Assembly (NCBI GenBank): GCA_963790875.1
Contig: CAWBQT010000014.1
Span: 18,853 to 82,852, forward strand
From: AP-15 sp963790875
GTDB taxonomy: Bacteria > Pseudomonadota > Alphaproteobacteria > ATCC43930 > CGMCC-115725
DNA length: 64,000 nt
Direction of reading: 5' to 3'
Under the pieces are notes generated by a model, which saw only the letters and a program-made list of their open reading frames with translations, made no database searches and was not told the origin of the DNA. Below, in pieces: positions 9,301 to 17,396 of this stretch (position 1 is its first letter; every line of letters begins with the position of its first letter). Position numbers and translations under genes: made by a program.

Positions 9301-11296
9301 TATTCCCGGTGCTGCCGGCGTCGGCCTCTGCGGCGATCCCGGTCAGGATCCCTGCCTCTGCATCCGCACCGTCGATGTTCAGCGCATCCGCAACATCGAT
9401 GGTGACCCTGCCGCCCGATCCGGAACCGAAGGTGCCGCTCGAAATTTGCCCGTTCGCACCAATGCGGAGCGCTCGCGCCGACACGAGCACCGTGCCGGCG
9501 CTGCCGGTGGCAGTCGCACTGCTGTCGGAGACAATTCCCGTCAACTGTGTCGCCGCTGGTCCGTTGATCTCCAGTTGGCGAGCGACGGTGACGGAGACCT
9601 CGCCGGCTCCGGCCGAACCGCCGGTGCTGCTGGAAATCTCTCCATTGGTGCCGATGCGCAAGTCGCCGGCGCTGACCGTGACATCGCCGGCCGGTCCGTC
9701 GCCGGCGGCAATCGTGTTCGAAAAAATCCCGGTGGCGATAGATGTCGCGGCCCCGCCGCGGATACGGAGGTCGCGATCGACCGAGACCGATACGTCCCCG
9801 CCCAGCCCCGGGCCCAAGGTCGAGGCCGAAATCTCGCCGCCATCGGTAATCGAAAGCGAACCGGCATCGACCGCTAAGCGACCGGCGTTGCCGCCGCTTC
9901 CGAGATCGGCTTGCGATAAGATACCGGTCGCAAGCGAAGCGCCGCTCGCGTCGATCGACAGGGCACCGCGCACATCGACCCGGATGCTGCCGGCGTTGCC
10001 CAGGCCCACGGTCGTGTCGAAGATTTCGCCATTCGCAAGCATGCGCAAGCCGTTCGCCGAAACCGACACATTGCCGGCGTTCCCAGCCCCGGTCGTGACC
10101 GAGCCGATCACGGTCGTCGCGCTCGGATCGGTGCGGCCGTCGATCAGGATCGAATCGCCGGAGATCGATACCCGGCCCGCATCGCCGGCCCCGGTAGCGA
10201 TGCTGCCGGCCGCAGCCCCGGCGCGCAGCGACAACCTGCCGGTCGATATCGACAGCCGCCCGCTGGCGCCTCCGCCACCGCTTTCGGTAAGCAGCTCGCC
10301 GGCATCCTCGGAAATCGACCCGCCTGGCGCCGTCGTTGCGATCACCGCGGCCCCCCGCCCGCTGCCGGTAGTCATTGATTCCACGGCGGCCCCATCGCGC
10401 AGCGCGATTTTGTCGCCGGCACGCAGCACGATCTCGCCGCCGGCGCCGGTCCCACGATCGAAAGCATCGATCTTGCTGGCGGTGATCGTGAGGCTTTTCG
10501 AGCGGATGAAGACATCGCCGCCGTGGCGGTGTCCGGTCGTATTGCCTACCTCCAGCTTCGATCCGCCGGCGATCTTCGCGCTGCCGAAGCGGGTCACCTG
10601 CAGGAGGTGCGACCGGCGCGGATCGACCGGCACCTTGCCTCCGCCGGCAAGGCTCGTCACGTCGATCGAACTGGTGGACGCCACGATTTTCGCCTGGTGC
10701 TTGATCAAGACCGCGCCGCCGGCGAGCCCGATCGCGCCCCGCGCCGTCAATCTGCTGCCGTCGACTGTGATCGCCGCGGGCTTCGCATTCAGGAATCCGA
10801 ACGCCGCCGGCGGCGCCGCAGTCAGCTTGCTGCCGTCGGGGTGGGTGACCTGGAACCGCCCGTTACGTCCCAATTTCAGATAATCGGCGGTCGAGGCGTA
10901 AAAGCTGCCCGAGACATTGACTGTCCCATGCGGTCCGAGGACGACGCCCCAGGGGTTGATCAGATAGAGATTGGCGCCGCGGATGTCGGACTTGACATTG
11001 CCGTTGATCGTCGACGGATTGCCGCCGGTGACCCCGGCGATGATGTTGCTGACCGTCGCCGGGCCGGTGAATGTCGCGCTCTCGCCGGCCGCCACGTTGA
11101 AGTTGGCAAAGCTGTCGAACAGGTTGCCGCCGACTTGTCTACCGAGGCTCGGGCCAATCAGATAATTGGGCCCGGTAAGCGTGCGCCCCCCGGAGACGCC
11201 GCCGGCGATCGTAATGTGCTGCGCCGAGGCCACCCCCGGGACAAGCACCGCGAGCAGCGCCAGCCAGCCGAGGCAGGCTCGTCGGCGCAAAGCCAC
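6347..11296 (-). CDS. Filamentous-haemagglutinin-type TpsA exoprotein
   Basis: A GTG start at 11296 has GGAG 10 bases upstream and opens a signal peptide (basic RRR, hydrophobic core, cleavage near GVASA-Q). The longer frame back to 11644 would overlap the TPP-enzyme gene and has no signal peptide, so I reject it. The product is ~1649 aa. Residues ~25-270 form the TPS secretion domain (FDSFANFNV, NLYLINPWGV, GSFYASTADYL). A long passenger of imperfect parallel beta-helix repeats follows (GGEISS.TFG.G.AG.VSV). The C-terminus has two Cys (RDSCAA and SGRCG) and no toxin domain or membrane anchor that I recognise. It is the first gene of the four-gene operon and probably forms a surface adhesin exported by the TpsB at 2-1186. 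Confidence 0.88.
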   Translation of the reverse strand: MALRRRACLGWLALLAVLVPGVASAQHITIAGGVSGGRTLTGPNYLIGPSLGRQVGGNLFDSFANFNVAAGESATFTGPATVSNIIAGVTGGNPSTINGNVKSDIRGANLYLINPWGVVLGPHGTVNVSGSFYASTADYLKLGRNGRFQVTHPDGSKLTAAPPAAFGFLNAKPAAITVDGSRLTARGAIGLAGGAVLIKHQAKIVASTSSIDVTSLAGGGKVPVDPRRSHLLQVTRFGSAKIAGGSKLEVGNTTGHRHGGDVFIRSKSLTITASKIDAFDRGTGAGGEIVLRAGDKIALRDGAAVESMTTGSGRGAAVIATTAPGGSISEDAGELLTESGGGGASGRLSISTGRLSLRAGAAAGSIATGAGDAGRVSISGDSILIDGRTDPSATTVIGSVTTGAGNAGNVSVSANGLRMLANGEIFDTTVGLGNAGSIRVDVRGALSIDASGASLATGILSQADLGSGGNAGRLAVDAGSLSITDGGEISASTLGPGLGGDVSVSVDRDLRIRGGAATSIATGIFSNTIAAGDGPAGDVTVSAGDLRIGTNGEISSSTGGSAGAGEVSVTVARQLEINGPAATQLTGIVSDSSATATGSAGTVLVSARALRIGANGQISSGTFGSGSGGRVTIDVADALNIDGADAEAGILTGIAAEADAGSTGNSGELTVAAGSISLTSGGEISGSTFGAGNAGEVSVTARRLRVAGPNSEIASNTTGSGNAGQVSVGVTGRGSGALTILANGEIGAGTFAAGDAGNVLVDVAGGLTIDGRRGNPATITGIASQANRGSTGNAGSVTVFAGNLFVLANGQVSSGTFARGRGGSVSVSAAHRLEIDGARAAPGILTGVTSEADSGSSARAGDVAVEAGRLLVADGGEISSDTFGTGDAGSVSVTAKAMSVAGGGEISSDSDAGSSGNAGNVRIGAGRLDIDGGVISSGLLAASSGAPASTGEHAGDVTVDVAGRLAIEGSKSRLSGIVADSNRGTIGVAGNVRVAAAALSIGGDGQIASSTFGAGHGGNVSVGVAGLLKIDAAGADPRYLTGITSEANAGSTGAAGNVAVIAGTLAVADGGAITSDTFGARNAGTVAVDAGVLSLADGGLISSDSGAGSSGNAGNVTVVASRRLDIADGLISSGLLGASGGAPASRGKHAGDVTVTAGGFLSIVGSRSSALSGIATDANPGTIGDAGNVRVSAGGLSISRNGEISSGTAGAGKGGRIAVDVAGGLSIDGRGADPVFVTGIASQADPGSTGDAGDVLVRSGTLSIVDGGAITSSVIGARDRLPAGIGNAGRVTVKVSGQLSIEGGQIATTADPGTVGNAGAVAVSAGAIELAHAGDIVSTTAGMGAGGSVVVMTRGALVLDGDGQPGTEIAASATGLQSGAAGAVTVTAGSLMIGDGGMIASSTAGNGAGGDVSVSASSDVTLSGPGPEITAQSTGIGDAGSVDVSASRLFLNDGAGISTGAEASTANGGNVGLSLRDLLYLTDGEITTSVEGETGNGGNITVAAPYVIFDDGNVIAQAVEGHGGNITIDAGEYIPSAGSVVSASSAFGVSGNVVISGPLVELNGSLVALSSALRNPASLTRDSCAATADRPQSSLVEAGRGGLSQDPSATLPALYLAGRDVQLGPRVVVPRRADAGDLRSTLRLSGRCG
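6960..10250 (-). repeat. Coding tandem repeats of the TpsA passenger
   Basis: The passenger region holds many degenerate copies of a unit of about 60-75 codons. Typical pieces are a GGEISS/GGAITS turn, TFGAG.AG, a VSV strand, an ID G..ADP block and LTGI.SEAD.GSTGNAG. At DNA level the repeated landmark is a Gly/Asn/Ala block rich in ccggc and ttgccgg. The repeats are in frame throughout, with no stop. They could be prone to recombination and to assembly collapse. Confidence 0.75.
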
Positions 11297-11306
11297 GGCG
11301 AAAATA

Positions 11307-11310
11307 CTCC
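11307..11310 (-). promoter_or_regulatory. Ribosome binding site deciding the TpsA GTG start
   Basis: On the minus strand GGAG lies 10 bases before GTG 11296, in the 145-base gap between the TPP-enzyme stop and the TpsA start. An ATG closer to the GGAG is out of frame. The gap could hold the operon promoter: a CATAAT-like hexamer sits near 11352, without a convincing -35. Confidence 0.45.
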
Positions 11311-11441
11311 ATAGGCGCGAAGCCAGCCGAGCATCACCCTTTCGGCCGATTATGTCGAGTTGGGATGCGCGTCCCGAGTCTCGTTTGCCGCCGCCGATAC
11401 CTTCCGGCGGCGGCGATCCGAGCCCTGCTAGCGCGGTCAGG

Positions 11442-13196
11442 TCAGGCGACGCGGTCGCCTTGTTTGATCTCGACCGTGCGGTTGTCGACGGCGGGGAGCA
11501 TGCGGGCCGGGTCGCGGGTGACGATGACGTCGAGCACGGTCGGGCGGCCGCGCTCGGCCAAGCCGCTCGCCAGCGCCGCGGCGAGCCGGTCGGGGTCGTC
11601 GACGCGAATGCCATCACAGCCCATCGCGCGGGCGATCGCGGCATAATCCATCTCGACCAGGTCCGAGGATTGGTAGCGGCCGCGGAACATCGCGTGCTGC
11701 AACGCCTTGACGTAGCCCGAGGCGGCGTTGTTGACGACGACGATAGTCAGCCCGACCCCGGTCCGGCGCGCGGTTTCGAGTTCGCCCAGCATCATGTTGA
11801 AGCCGCCGTCGCCGGTGATCGCGACGACCGGCGTTTGCGGTGCGGCGAGCGCCGCGCCGATCCCGCCGGGCAACCCGTAGCCGATCGAGGCGAAGCCGCG
11901 ATCGGGGAGGAAATGCCGGCCGGCGCTTTTCGTATCGTAGAGGAGCCCGGTCCAATGTCCGGCAAACCCGCCATCGGCGACGAGAATACCGTCGGCTGGC
12001 AAGGCCAGGTTCAGCTCGCGGCACAGCCGCGCCATATGGATCGGCCGCTCGGCCGAATCGAGCCGGGCCGCGGCCTCGGCCCGCCACGCCGCCATGCGCT
12101 TTGGGAGCTCGGCGACATAGTCGGCCCGCCTCGCCCGCGCCTGCCGCCCGTCGCCGGCGAGCGCCTCGGCGAGGTCCTCGAGCCCGGCGCGGGCATCACC
12201 CCACAGCGCCACCTCAGCCGGCAGGCAGCGGCCGATCTCCTCGGCGACAATTTCCAGATGGACGAGAGGGATCGAGCGCGACGGCAGCGCAAAGCGCTTG
12301 GTGGCGATTTCGCCGAGCTTGCAGCCGACAACCACGAGGCAGTCAGACGCCTCGATCAGCTCGTTGGCGATGCGCGAATAGCGGCCGAAGAGCCCGACCG
12401 AGAGCGGGTGCGAGCACGGAATGCCGCCCTTGCCGCTCATCGTATGCGCGACCGGGATCGACTGCGCCTCGCACAGCCCGATCAGCGCCTCGTACCCGGC
12501 CGAGAGGTGAATGCCGCCGCCGACCAGAATGAGCGGCCGTTCGGCGCGCGCCAGCAGACCCGCGGCGCGGGCGATGTCGGCGCGGTCGGGCCGGATGCGC
12601 CGGGCCGGTGTGCGCAATGTCGCCGGATCGATCGCAAACTCCTCGGCGGCGAAATCATGCTCGCCGTGGCAGACATCCTCGGGCACGTCGAGGAGGACCG
12701 GTCCCGGCCGGCCCGCGGTCGCCACCGCGAAGGCGCGGCGCAACAGTTCGGGGACGCGGCGCGTCTCTTCGACCCGGATCAGCTCCTTGACCGCCGGCCG
12801 GAGGATTTCGACCTGACGGCATTCCTGGGTCATGTTCTTCCAGGAATGGGTGCGGTTGGTGTCGCCGGCGAAAGCGACGATCGGCGTGCCGGCGTTCAGC
12901 GCCTCGACGAGGCCGGTGACGAGGTTGGTGGCACCCGGCCCGAGCGTGCCGTCGCAGACCCCTGGCCGGTTCGTGACCCGCGCATAGGCGTCGGCGGCAA
13001 AGGCGCCGCAGCGCTCGTCGTTGATCAGAAAATGCCGCAGGCCGAGCCGGCCCAGCGCATCGTAGAACGGCAGCAGCTGAAATCCGCCCATGCCGAACAT
13101 CGGCCCGACCTCGGCGAGCCGGAGCATTTCGGCCATCGCGCGGCCGCCATTCATGCGGCCCGAAGGGCGGTTGCTGACGCGATCGGCTTCGCTCAT
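11442..13196 (-). CDS. Thiamine pyrophosphate enzyme of the acetolactate synthase/benzoylformate decarboxylase fold
   Basis: 584 aa with the three TPP-enzyme domains. The N-terminal domain carries the cofactor-activating Glu (NDERCGAFAADAYAR, E61) and a GPGATN motif. The central domain has ILVGGGIHLS. The C-terminal domain has the TPP/Mg motif GDGGFNMMLGELETA ending in NN. Length fits acetolactate synthase large subunits, but no ilvN partner is nearby and the real substrate is unknown. The ATG overlaps the stop of the downstream two-repeat protein as ATGA, so this gene follows that protein's gene in one transcript (order 14024 to 11442). The partner suggests a catabolic rather than branched-chain biosynthetic role. 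Confidence 0.85.
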   Translation of the reverse strand: MSEADRVSNRPSGRMNGGRAMAEMLRLAEVGPMFGMGGFQLLPFYDALGRLGLRHFLINDERCGAFAADAYARVTNRPGVCDGTLGPGATNLVTGLVEALNAGTPIVAFAGDTNRTHSWKNMTQECRQVEILRPAVKELIRVEETRRVPELLRRAFAVATAGRPGPVLLDVPEDVCHGEHDFAAEEFAIDPATLRTPARRIRPDRADIARAAGLLARAERPLILVGGGIHLSAGYEALIGLCEAQSIPVAHTMSGKGGIPCSHPLSVGLFGRYSRIANELIEASDCLVVVGCKLGEIATKRFALPSRSIPLVHLEIVAEEIGRCLPAEVALWGDARAGLEDLAEALAGDGRQARARRADYVAELPKRMAAWRAEAAARLDSAERPIHMARLCRELNLALPADGILVADGGFAGHWTGLLYDTKSAGRHFLPDRGFASIGYGLPGGIGAALAAPQTPVVAITGDGGFNMMLGELETARRTGVGLTIVVVNNAASGYVKALQHAMFRGRYQSSDLVEMDYAAIARAMGCDGIRVDDPDRLAAALASGLAERGRPTVLDVIVTRDPARMLPAVDNRTVEIKQGDRVA

Positions 13197-14024
13197 CGGC
13201 GCTTCTCCCGGTCGGCCGCAGCGTGGCGGACGGCGCCGACGAATTCTCGCGCTGTCATGCCCGGCGCGATGCCGAGCGCCGCCGCGCGCGCATTGACGCG
13301 GCTCAGGATACCATCCTCATAGGTCGAGCGGGCGTCGCCGATGCGGGCACTCGTCGCCGCCACCGTAGCGGCGGCAATGCGGCGCGCGTCGAGGGCCGGC
13401 AGCCGGGTCACGCCGGCTTCGTCAATGCCGATCCCGGCGTCGTTGAAGAGCGCCGCGAGAGCGTCGTATTTGAGCGCGGTCTCGGCCTTGCCGCCGAGCA
13501 GCCCGCCATGCGACCCGGTGACGACGACGGCACCCGCATGTTCCGGGCTCACCGCCGAAGCCGAGTTCGAGCGCCCATACTGCCGGCGGTTCGGCGATCA
13601 ACAGGAACGCCGACTCGAGCGCCGGCGGCGGCTGCCGCCCGCCCGCGGCGGTGCGCGTCAGGGCGAGGGCGGCGTCGCGGCAGGGCATGCCGGCGCGGCA
13701 GCCGAGCGCTGCCGCCGGCGGATTGGCCGCAGTGACGACGCCGCGCGCCAGCATGTCGGCGCCATCGCCGATGCGCGCCGTCAGGTGCCCGACCGCCGCG
13801 GCCGGCACGCCGAGCTCCGCCAGATACGCGAGCCCGGCGATGCCGGCGCCGTCGCGCCCTATCCCGGCATCGTTGAATATCGCCGCGGCAACGCCGAACT
13901 TCGCGGCGACATAGGCGGCATAGCCGCCGCCATGCGAGCCGTTGACGACGACGGCACCTCTGGCTTCGGTGCCGATGCGGGTGATGCTGTCGGCCGTTAC
14001 GATCGGCGCGGGGTCAGCGGGCAT
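13193..14024 (-). pseudogene. Two-repeat conserved protein split by a frameshift (function unknown)
   Basis: Two adjacent frames encode homologous halves. The N-terminal half runs from ATG 14024 (GAVVVNGSHGG, then AAIFNDAGIG, ARIGDGADML, AALG). The C-terminal half begins at GTG 13552 (GAVVVTGSHGG, AALFNDAGIG, ARIGDARSTYEDG, AALGIAPGM). The first frame runs on into an Arg-rich nonsense tail over the second half. Removing one G near 13550 would join them into one protein of about 276 aa. I do not recognise the family. The GSHGG and FNDAGIG motifs recur in both halves and look like active-site loops. The stop overlaps the downstream TPP-enzyme start, so the two are co-translated. Two separate genes are the alternative. 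Confidence 0.6.
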
Positions 14025-14387
14025 GGCATCGTCTAGCGAGGAAAGAACCTGCAGCACAACATGCCGGGGTCGACAAAATCCGCACAAACAGAGGCCGACG
14101 GCAGCGCCGCGCCAACCGCCGACGCCTTCGGCGCGACATCCGTGTCAGCGAGGCGTCACCCGAGGGCCGGAAGCTCTCGGGCGGCGCATGCCCGCCACGG
14201 CGAAGGATTTCGCCTGCCGACCGACGGGGGTTTTCATAGCCGCAGCACTCCCCGTCTTGCCGCGCCGGCGCGTGAAGCCGCGGACCGGAGGAACTCTCGC
14301 TCTCCGCCCTGAAGGGCGGCGAGGGTAAACTCCGGTATCTCGTCGGCGTTGCTTCGACCGCGCGATTGAGCGAGTGCCAGTGCCGGT
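14025..14387. other. Non-coding gap with two small hairpins, possible IS200/IS605-type end
   Basis: No gene is supported. A GGCGAA/TTCGCC inverted repeat lies near 14201-14216. A 7-bp palindrome CCGCCCTGAAGGGCGG lies at 14304-14319. The minus-strand reading just past it (IPEFTLAALQGGERE) looks like sequence I associate with right ends of tnpB-bearing elements. This is memory-based and weak. Confidence 0.25.
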
Positions 14388-14741
14388 TCAGTGAGAGGGC
14401 GGCATCGGCGGCGGAGGCGGGGGTGCCGGCGGGTTGCTGACATTCCCGGATTGGATGCGGGCGAGCTCTTCGCGGTTCAGGGCGGCGGTCGTGTCGCCGG
14501 ACACTTGCGGCCCCTTCTTCATCGCCATGTGATGCATTGGATGATGCATCGGGTGATGCATCGGCGGCATCGCCGAAGTCGTCGCGGGCGCCGGAGGCAT
14601 CGCGGGCGCCGGAGCCGGCATCGGTGCGCCGGTGCCGGTCGCACCCGGCGTTGCCGGATTATACTGCTGCGCCCAGACCGGCGAAGCGATCGCGACGCCG
14701 GCGGCGATCGCAATCCCGCTCGCGAGATGTTTCATGCCCAT
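14388..14741 (-). CDS. Small secreted Pro-rich, Met/His-rich protein
   Basis: 117 aa. The start ATG 14741 has GGGAG 8-12 bases upstream. The signal peptide ends near PVWAQ. The mature part is Pro/Ala-rich and contains a block of three HHPM/HHM repeats (MPPMHHPMHHPMHH), a plausible soft-metal (Cu, Ag, Ni) binding run. The tail is NPPAPPPPPPMPPSH. No family is recognised. It is transcribed away from the M20 operon and stands alone. Confidence 0.6.
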   Translation of the reverse strand: MGMKHLASGIAIAAGVAIASPVWAQQYNPATPGATGTGAPMPAPAPAMPPAPATTSAMPPMHHPMHHPMHHMAMKKGPQVSGDTTAALNREELARIQSGNVSNPPAPPPPPPMPPSH

Positions 14742-14966
14742 CGGCTTTCTCCCGGTTATCGAAGCCAGAACGTTCGACGGTTCCTCCCGTCCTGCGCTCC
14801 TTCCGGAATAAGTTTTACCCGATGCCGGGATTTGGCGCTATTCACTTTCGCCAGAAACGCGGCCGCAGCTCGGCACCGCGGTTGCGCAATCGCTGGCGCC
14901 GCCGATCGCCTCGCTCCGGCATGCGGGAAGGTCTGCGGCCTGAGAAGCCCAGGGGAGTGCCGCTCG

Positions 14967-16154
14967 ATGCCGATCATCAATCGCATCGCCGAGTTCCACG
15001 CCGAGATGACCGCCTGGCGGCATCGCCTCCACGCCCATCCCGAAACCGCGTTCGAAGAACGCGAGACCGCCGGGCTCGTCGCCGAGCTTCTCGAATCCTT
15101 CGGCATCCCGGTCGAGCGCAACATCGCCCGAACCGGCGTCATCGGCACGCTCGCGGGCGCGGTGCCGGGCGACAGGGCGATTGCGCTGCGCGCCGACATG
15201 GACGCGCTGCCGATCGACGAGCGCAACGATTTTCCGCACGCCTCGCGCGTCCGCGGGCGGATGCATGCCTGCGGCCATGACGGCCACACGGCGATGCTCC
15301 TCGGCGCCGCCAGGCACCTCGCCGAGACGCGCAATTTCGCCGGCACGATCCATTTCATCTTTCAGCCGGCCGAGGAGAACGAGGGCGGCGCGCGTCTGAT
15401 GGTCGAAGAGGGGGTGTTGCAGCGCTATCCGGTCGAGGCGGTCTACGGCATGCACAACTGGCCGGAGCTGCCGGTCGGACAATTCGCCATTCGGCCGGGC
15501 CCGATGATGGCCGCCTTCGACATCTTCGAGATCACGATCGGCGGCCGCGGCGGGCATGCCGCCTTGCCGCATCTCGCGGTCGATCCGATCGTCGCCGCGG
15601 CGCAGGTGGTGAATGGCTTGCAGACGATTGCGAGCCGCAATGTCCATCCGCTCGAAGGCGCCGTCGTCAGCGTCACGCAGATCCACGGCGGCGATACCTG
15701 GAACGTCATTCCCGACAAGGTCGTGCTGCGCGGTACGACCCGGTCATTCAGCCCGTCGGTGCAGGACCAGCTGGAGCCGGCGATCCGCCGCATCGCCGAA
15801 GGCGCCTGCAGCGCCTGCGGCGCGCAAATGACGCTGCGCTACGAGCGGCGCTATCCGCCGACATTGAACGCCCCGGCAGAGACCGAACTGGCGGCGCTGG
15901 CCGCCGGCGCGATCGTCGGCGACGACAACGTCAGGCGCGACCTGCTGCCGAGCATGGGAGCCGAGGATTTCGCCTTTTTCCTCGAAAGAAGGCCCGGCGC
16001 CTACATCTGGGTCGGCAACGGCAGCGCCGCGGCGGGCGGCATGCTGCACAGTCCGAATTACGACTTCAACGATGCGGTGCTGCCGTTCGGCGCCAGCTAT
16101 TGGGTGCGGCTCGCCGAAACGGTCCTTGCGAAGGAAGGTGCAGCCTCCCGATGA
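14967..16154 (+). CDS. M20 family metal-dependent amidohydrolase (hippurate hydrolase/N-acyl amino acid deacylase type)
   Basis: 395 aa from ATG 14967, with AGGGGAG 9 bases upstream; a longer upstream frame has no family similarity. Metal ligands are in HACGHDGH (C102, H104), PAEENEGG (E136, E137), GMHNW (H163) and a C-terminal MLHSPNYDFND His. The lid/dimerisation insert sits at ~residues 185-290. Members hydrolyse N-acyl amino acids or indole-amino acid conjugates; this substrate is unknown. It is first in a coupled operon, and its stop overlaps the HAD gene as ATGA. Confidence 0.9.
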   Translation: MPIINRIAEFHAEMTAWRHRLHAHPETAFEERETAGLVAELLESFGIPVERNIARTGVIGTLAGAVPGDRAIALRADMDALPIDERNDFPHASRVRGRMHACGHDGHTAMLLGAARHLAETRNFAGTIHFIFQPAEENEGGARLMVEEGVLQRYPVEAVYGMHNWPELPVGQFAIRPGPMMAAFDIFEITIGGRGGHAALPHLAVDPIVAAAQVVNGLQTIASRNVHPLEGAVVSVTQIHGGDTWNVIPDKVVLRGTTRSFSPSVQDQLEPAIRRIAEGACSACGAQMTLRYERRYPPTLNAPAETELAALAAGAIVGDDNVRRDLLPSMGAEDFAFFLERRPGAYIWVGNGSAAAGGMLHSPNYDFNDAVLPFGASYWVRLAETVLAKEGAASR

Positions 16155-16834
16155 CGACTCCCGACCCGATCGTTTTCCTCGTCGATGTCGACAATACGCT
16201 GCTCGACAACGACCGAATCCAGAGCGACTTGAAGCGCCATCTCGAGCGCGAGTTCGGCGCCCAATGCCGCGACCGCTATTGGACGATCCTCGAAGATCTG
16301 TTCACCGAACTCGGCTACCGCGATTACCTCGGGGCTTTGCAGCGCTACCGGGTCGAGCATCCGGAAGACATTCATCTGTTGACGATGTCCGCCTACCTCG
16401 TCGACTACCCGTTCGCCAATCGCCTCTACCCCGGATCGCTCGACGTGATTGAGCGTTTTTGCGAATGGGGGCGGACCGTGATCCTCTCCGACGGCGACGT
16501 CGTCTTTCAGCCGCGCAAGGTCGAACGCTCCGGCATCTTCGAGGCCGTCGACGGTCATGTGCTGATCTATATCCACAAAGAGGCCGAACTCGAAGACGTC
16601 GCGCGGCGCTACCCGGCCGAGCATTATGTGCTGGTCGACGACAAACCGCGGATCCTGACCGCGGTCAAAAAGGCCTGGGGCGACAGGGTCACGACGGTAT
16701 TGCCGCGGCAGGGCCAGTTTGCCAATGCGGCCGATGCCGGCTCCTACCCGCCGGCCGACCTGGCCGTGGAGCGGATCGGCGACCTGCTCGCCCATGACCT
16801 CGCCGATTTCCGGCGGGTGCGCGATCGGGTATAG
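16151..16834 (+). CDS. HAD superfamily hydrolase (phosphatase-like)
   Basis: 227 aa. The N-terminal DVDNTLLDND block gives the catalytic Asp pair D12/D14. Later motifs are ILSDGD for motif II (Ser/Asp) and VDDKP for the acidic motif IV, with a helical cap between ~residues 20 and 95. The start ATG overlaps the M20 stop. Small-molecule phosphatase is the default guess; its substrate is not deducible. Confidence 0.82.
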   Translation: MTTPDPIVFLVDVDNTLLDNDRIQSDLKRHLEREFGAQCRDRYWTILEDLFTELGYRDYLGALQRYRVEHPEDIHLLTMSAYLVDYPFANRLYPGSLDVIERFCEWGRTVILSDGDVVFQPRKVERSGIFEAVDGHVLIYIHKEAELEDVARRYPAEHYVLVDDKPRILTAVKKAWGDRVTTVLPRQGQFANAADAGSYPPADLAVERIGDLLAHDLADFRRVRDRV

Positions 16835-16862
16835 TACCGCCGATCACGGGACGGCAAACCAG

Positions 16863-17396
16863 ATGATCGACGGCAGCCCCGCAGCGCGCGCGGCCGCGGC
16901 ACCGCCTACGCGCCGCCGGCTGCTGGCGCTTCTCGGATTGGGGGCCGGGGGCGGCATCGTCGCCGGCGCCGTCGTCGGCCGGCTGGTCGCCGGCCGCACG
17001 GCGAATGCATGGCAGTTGGAGCCCGTGCCGACCGCCGCGCTGGCGCAGGTCGAACCGACCCTGGCGCCCGAGCCGCGCGCCCGCCTCGTCGACGCGGCCC
17101 GCCGCTGCCGCGAACCCCTCGCCCACGTCGCGATCTGGCGCGAGGGCGCCGCAAGCGGAGGAATTGTCAGCGTAATTTCGGGCGGCTACCATTCACCGAA
17201 CTTCCCGCTGACGACGACCCCGAGCCTCGTTGCGGTGCCGTTCCCGGCGCCTTACGCGAGCGGCCATGGCGAGCTGATCGTCGTCGGCGAGGCGCACGGC
17301 TTCGGCATAGCGTTGCGCCCGTCGCGGGTGCATGCGCAGATCAACGGAACCTTGTCCATCCCGGTATGGTGGACGCCGGTCGAGGGTTGCCCATGA
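16863..17396 (+). CDS. Membrane-anchored protein of unknown function
   Basis: 177 aa from ATG 16863, 29 bases after the HAD stop. An N-terminal TRRRLLALLGLGAGGG segment forms a single TM anchor or a twin-arginine-like signal (the consensus is incomplete). The remainder (~130 aa) is soluble, with Pro-rich strands, GGYHSPNFPL and SIPVWWTPVEGCP. No family is recognised. The stop overlaps the AAA ATPase start as ATGA, so co-translation and a joint role with the ATPase are likely. Confidence 0.65.
   Translation: MIDGSPAARAAAAPPTRRRLLALLGLGAGGGIVAGAVVGRLVAGRTANAWQLEPVPTAALAQVEPTLAPEPRARLVDAARRCREPLAHVAIWREGAASGGIVSVISGGYHSPNFPLTTTPSLVAVPFPAPYASGHGELIVVGEAHGFGIALRPSRVHAQINGTLSIPVWWTPVEGCP

Noticed and set aside
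6960..10250. Regular repeats considered as a CRISPR array
   Set aside because: Unit of about 200 bases, coding and in frame, no short identical repeats with unique spacers.
11297..11644. The N-terminal extension of the TpsA frame
   Set aside because: Overlaps the TPP-enzyme gene and lacks a signal peptide; the GTG at 11296 has an RBS and a proper signal peptide.
11166..13322. A 718-codon + strand frame opposite the TPP enzyme
   Set aside because: Antisense to conserved TPP motifs, biased composition, no RBS or motif.
14391..14966. Upstream extension of the M20 amidohydrolase frame
   Set aside because: Antisense to the Met/His-rich gene, no homology; an RBS is placed correctly for ATG 14967.
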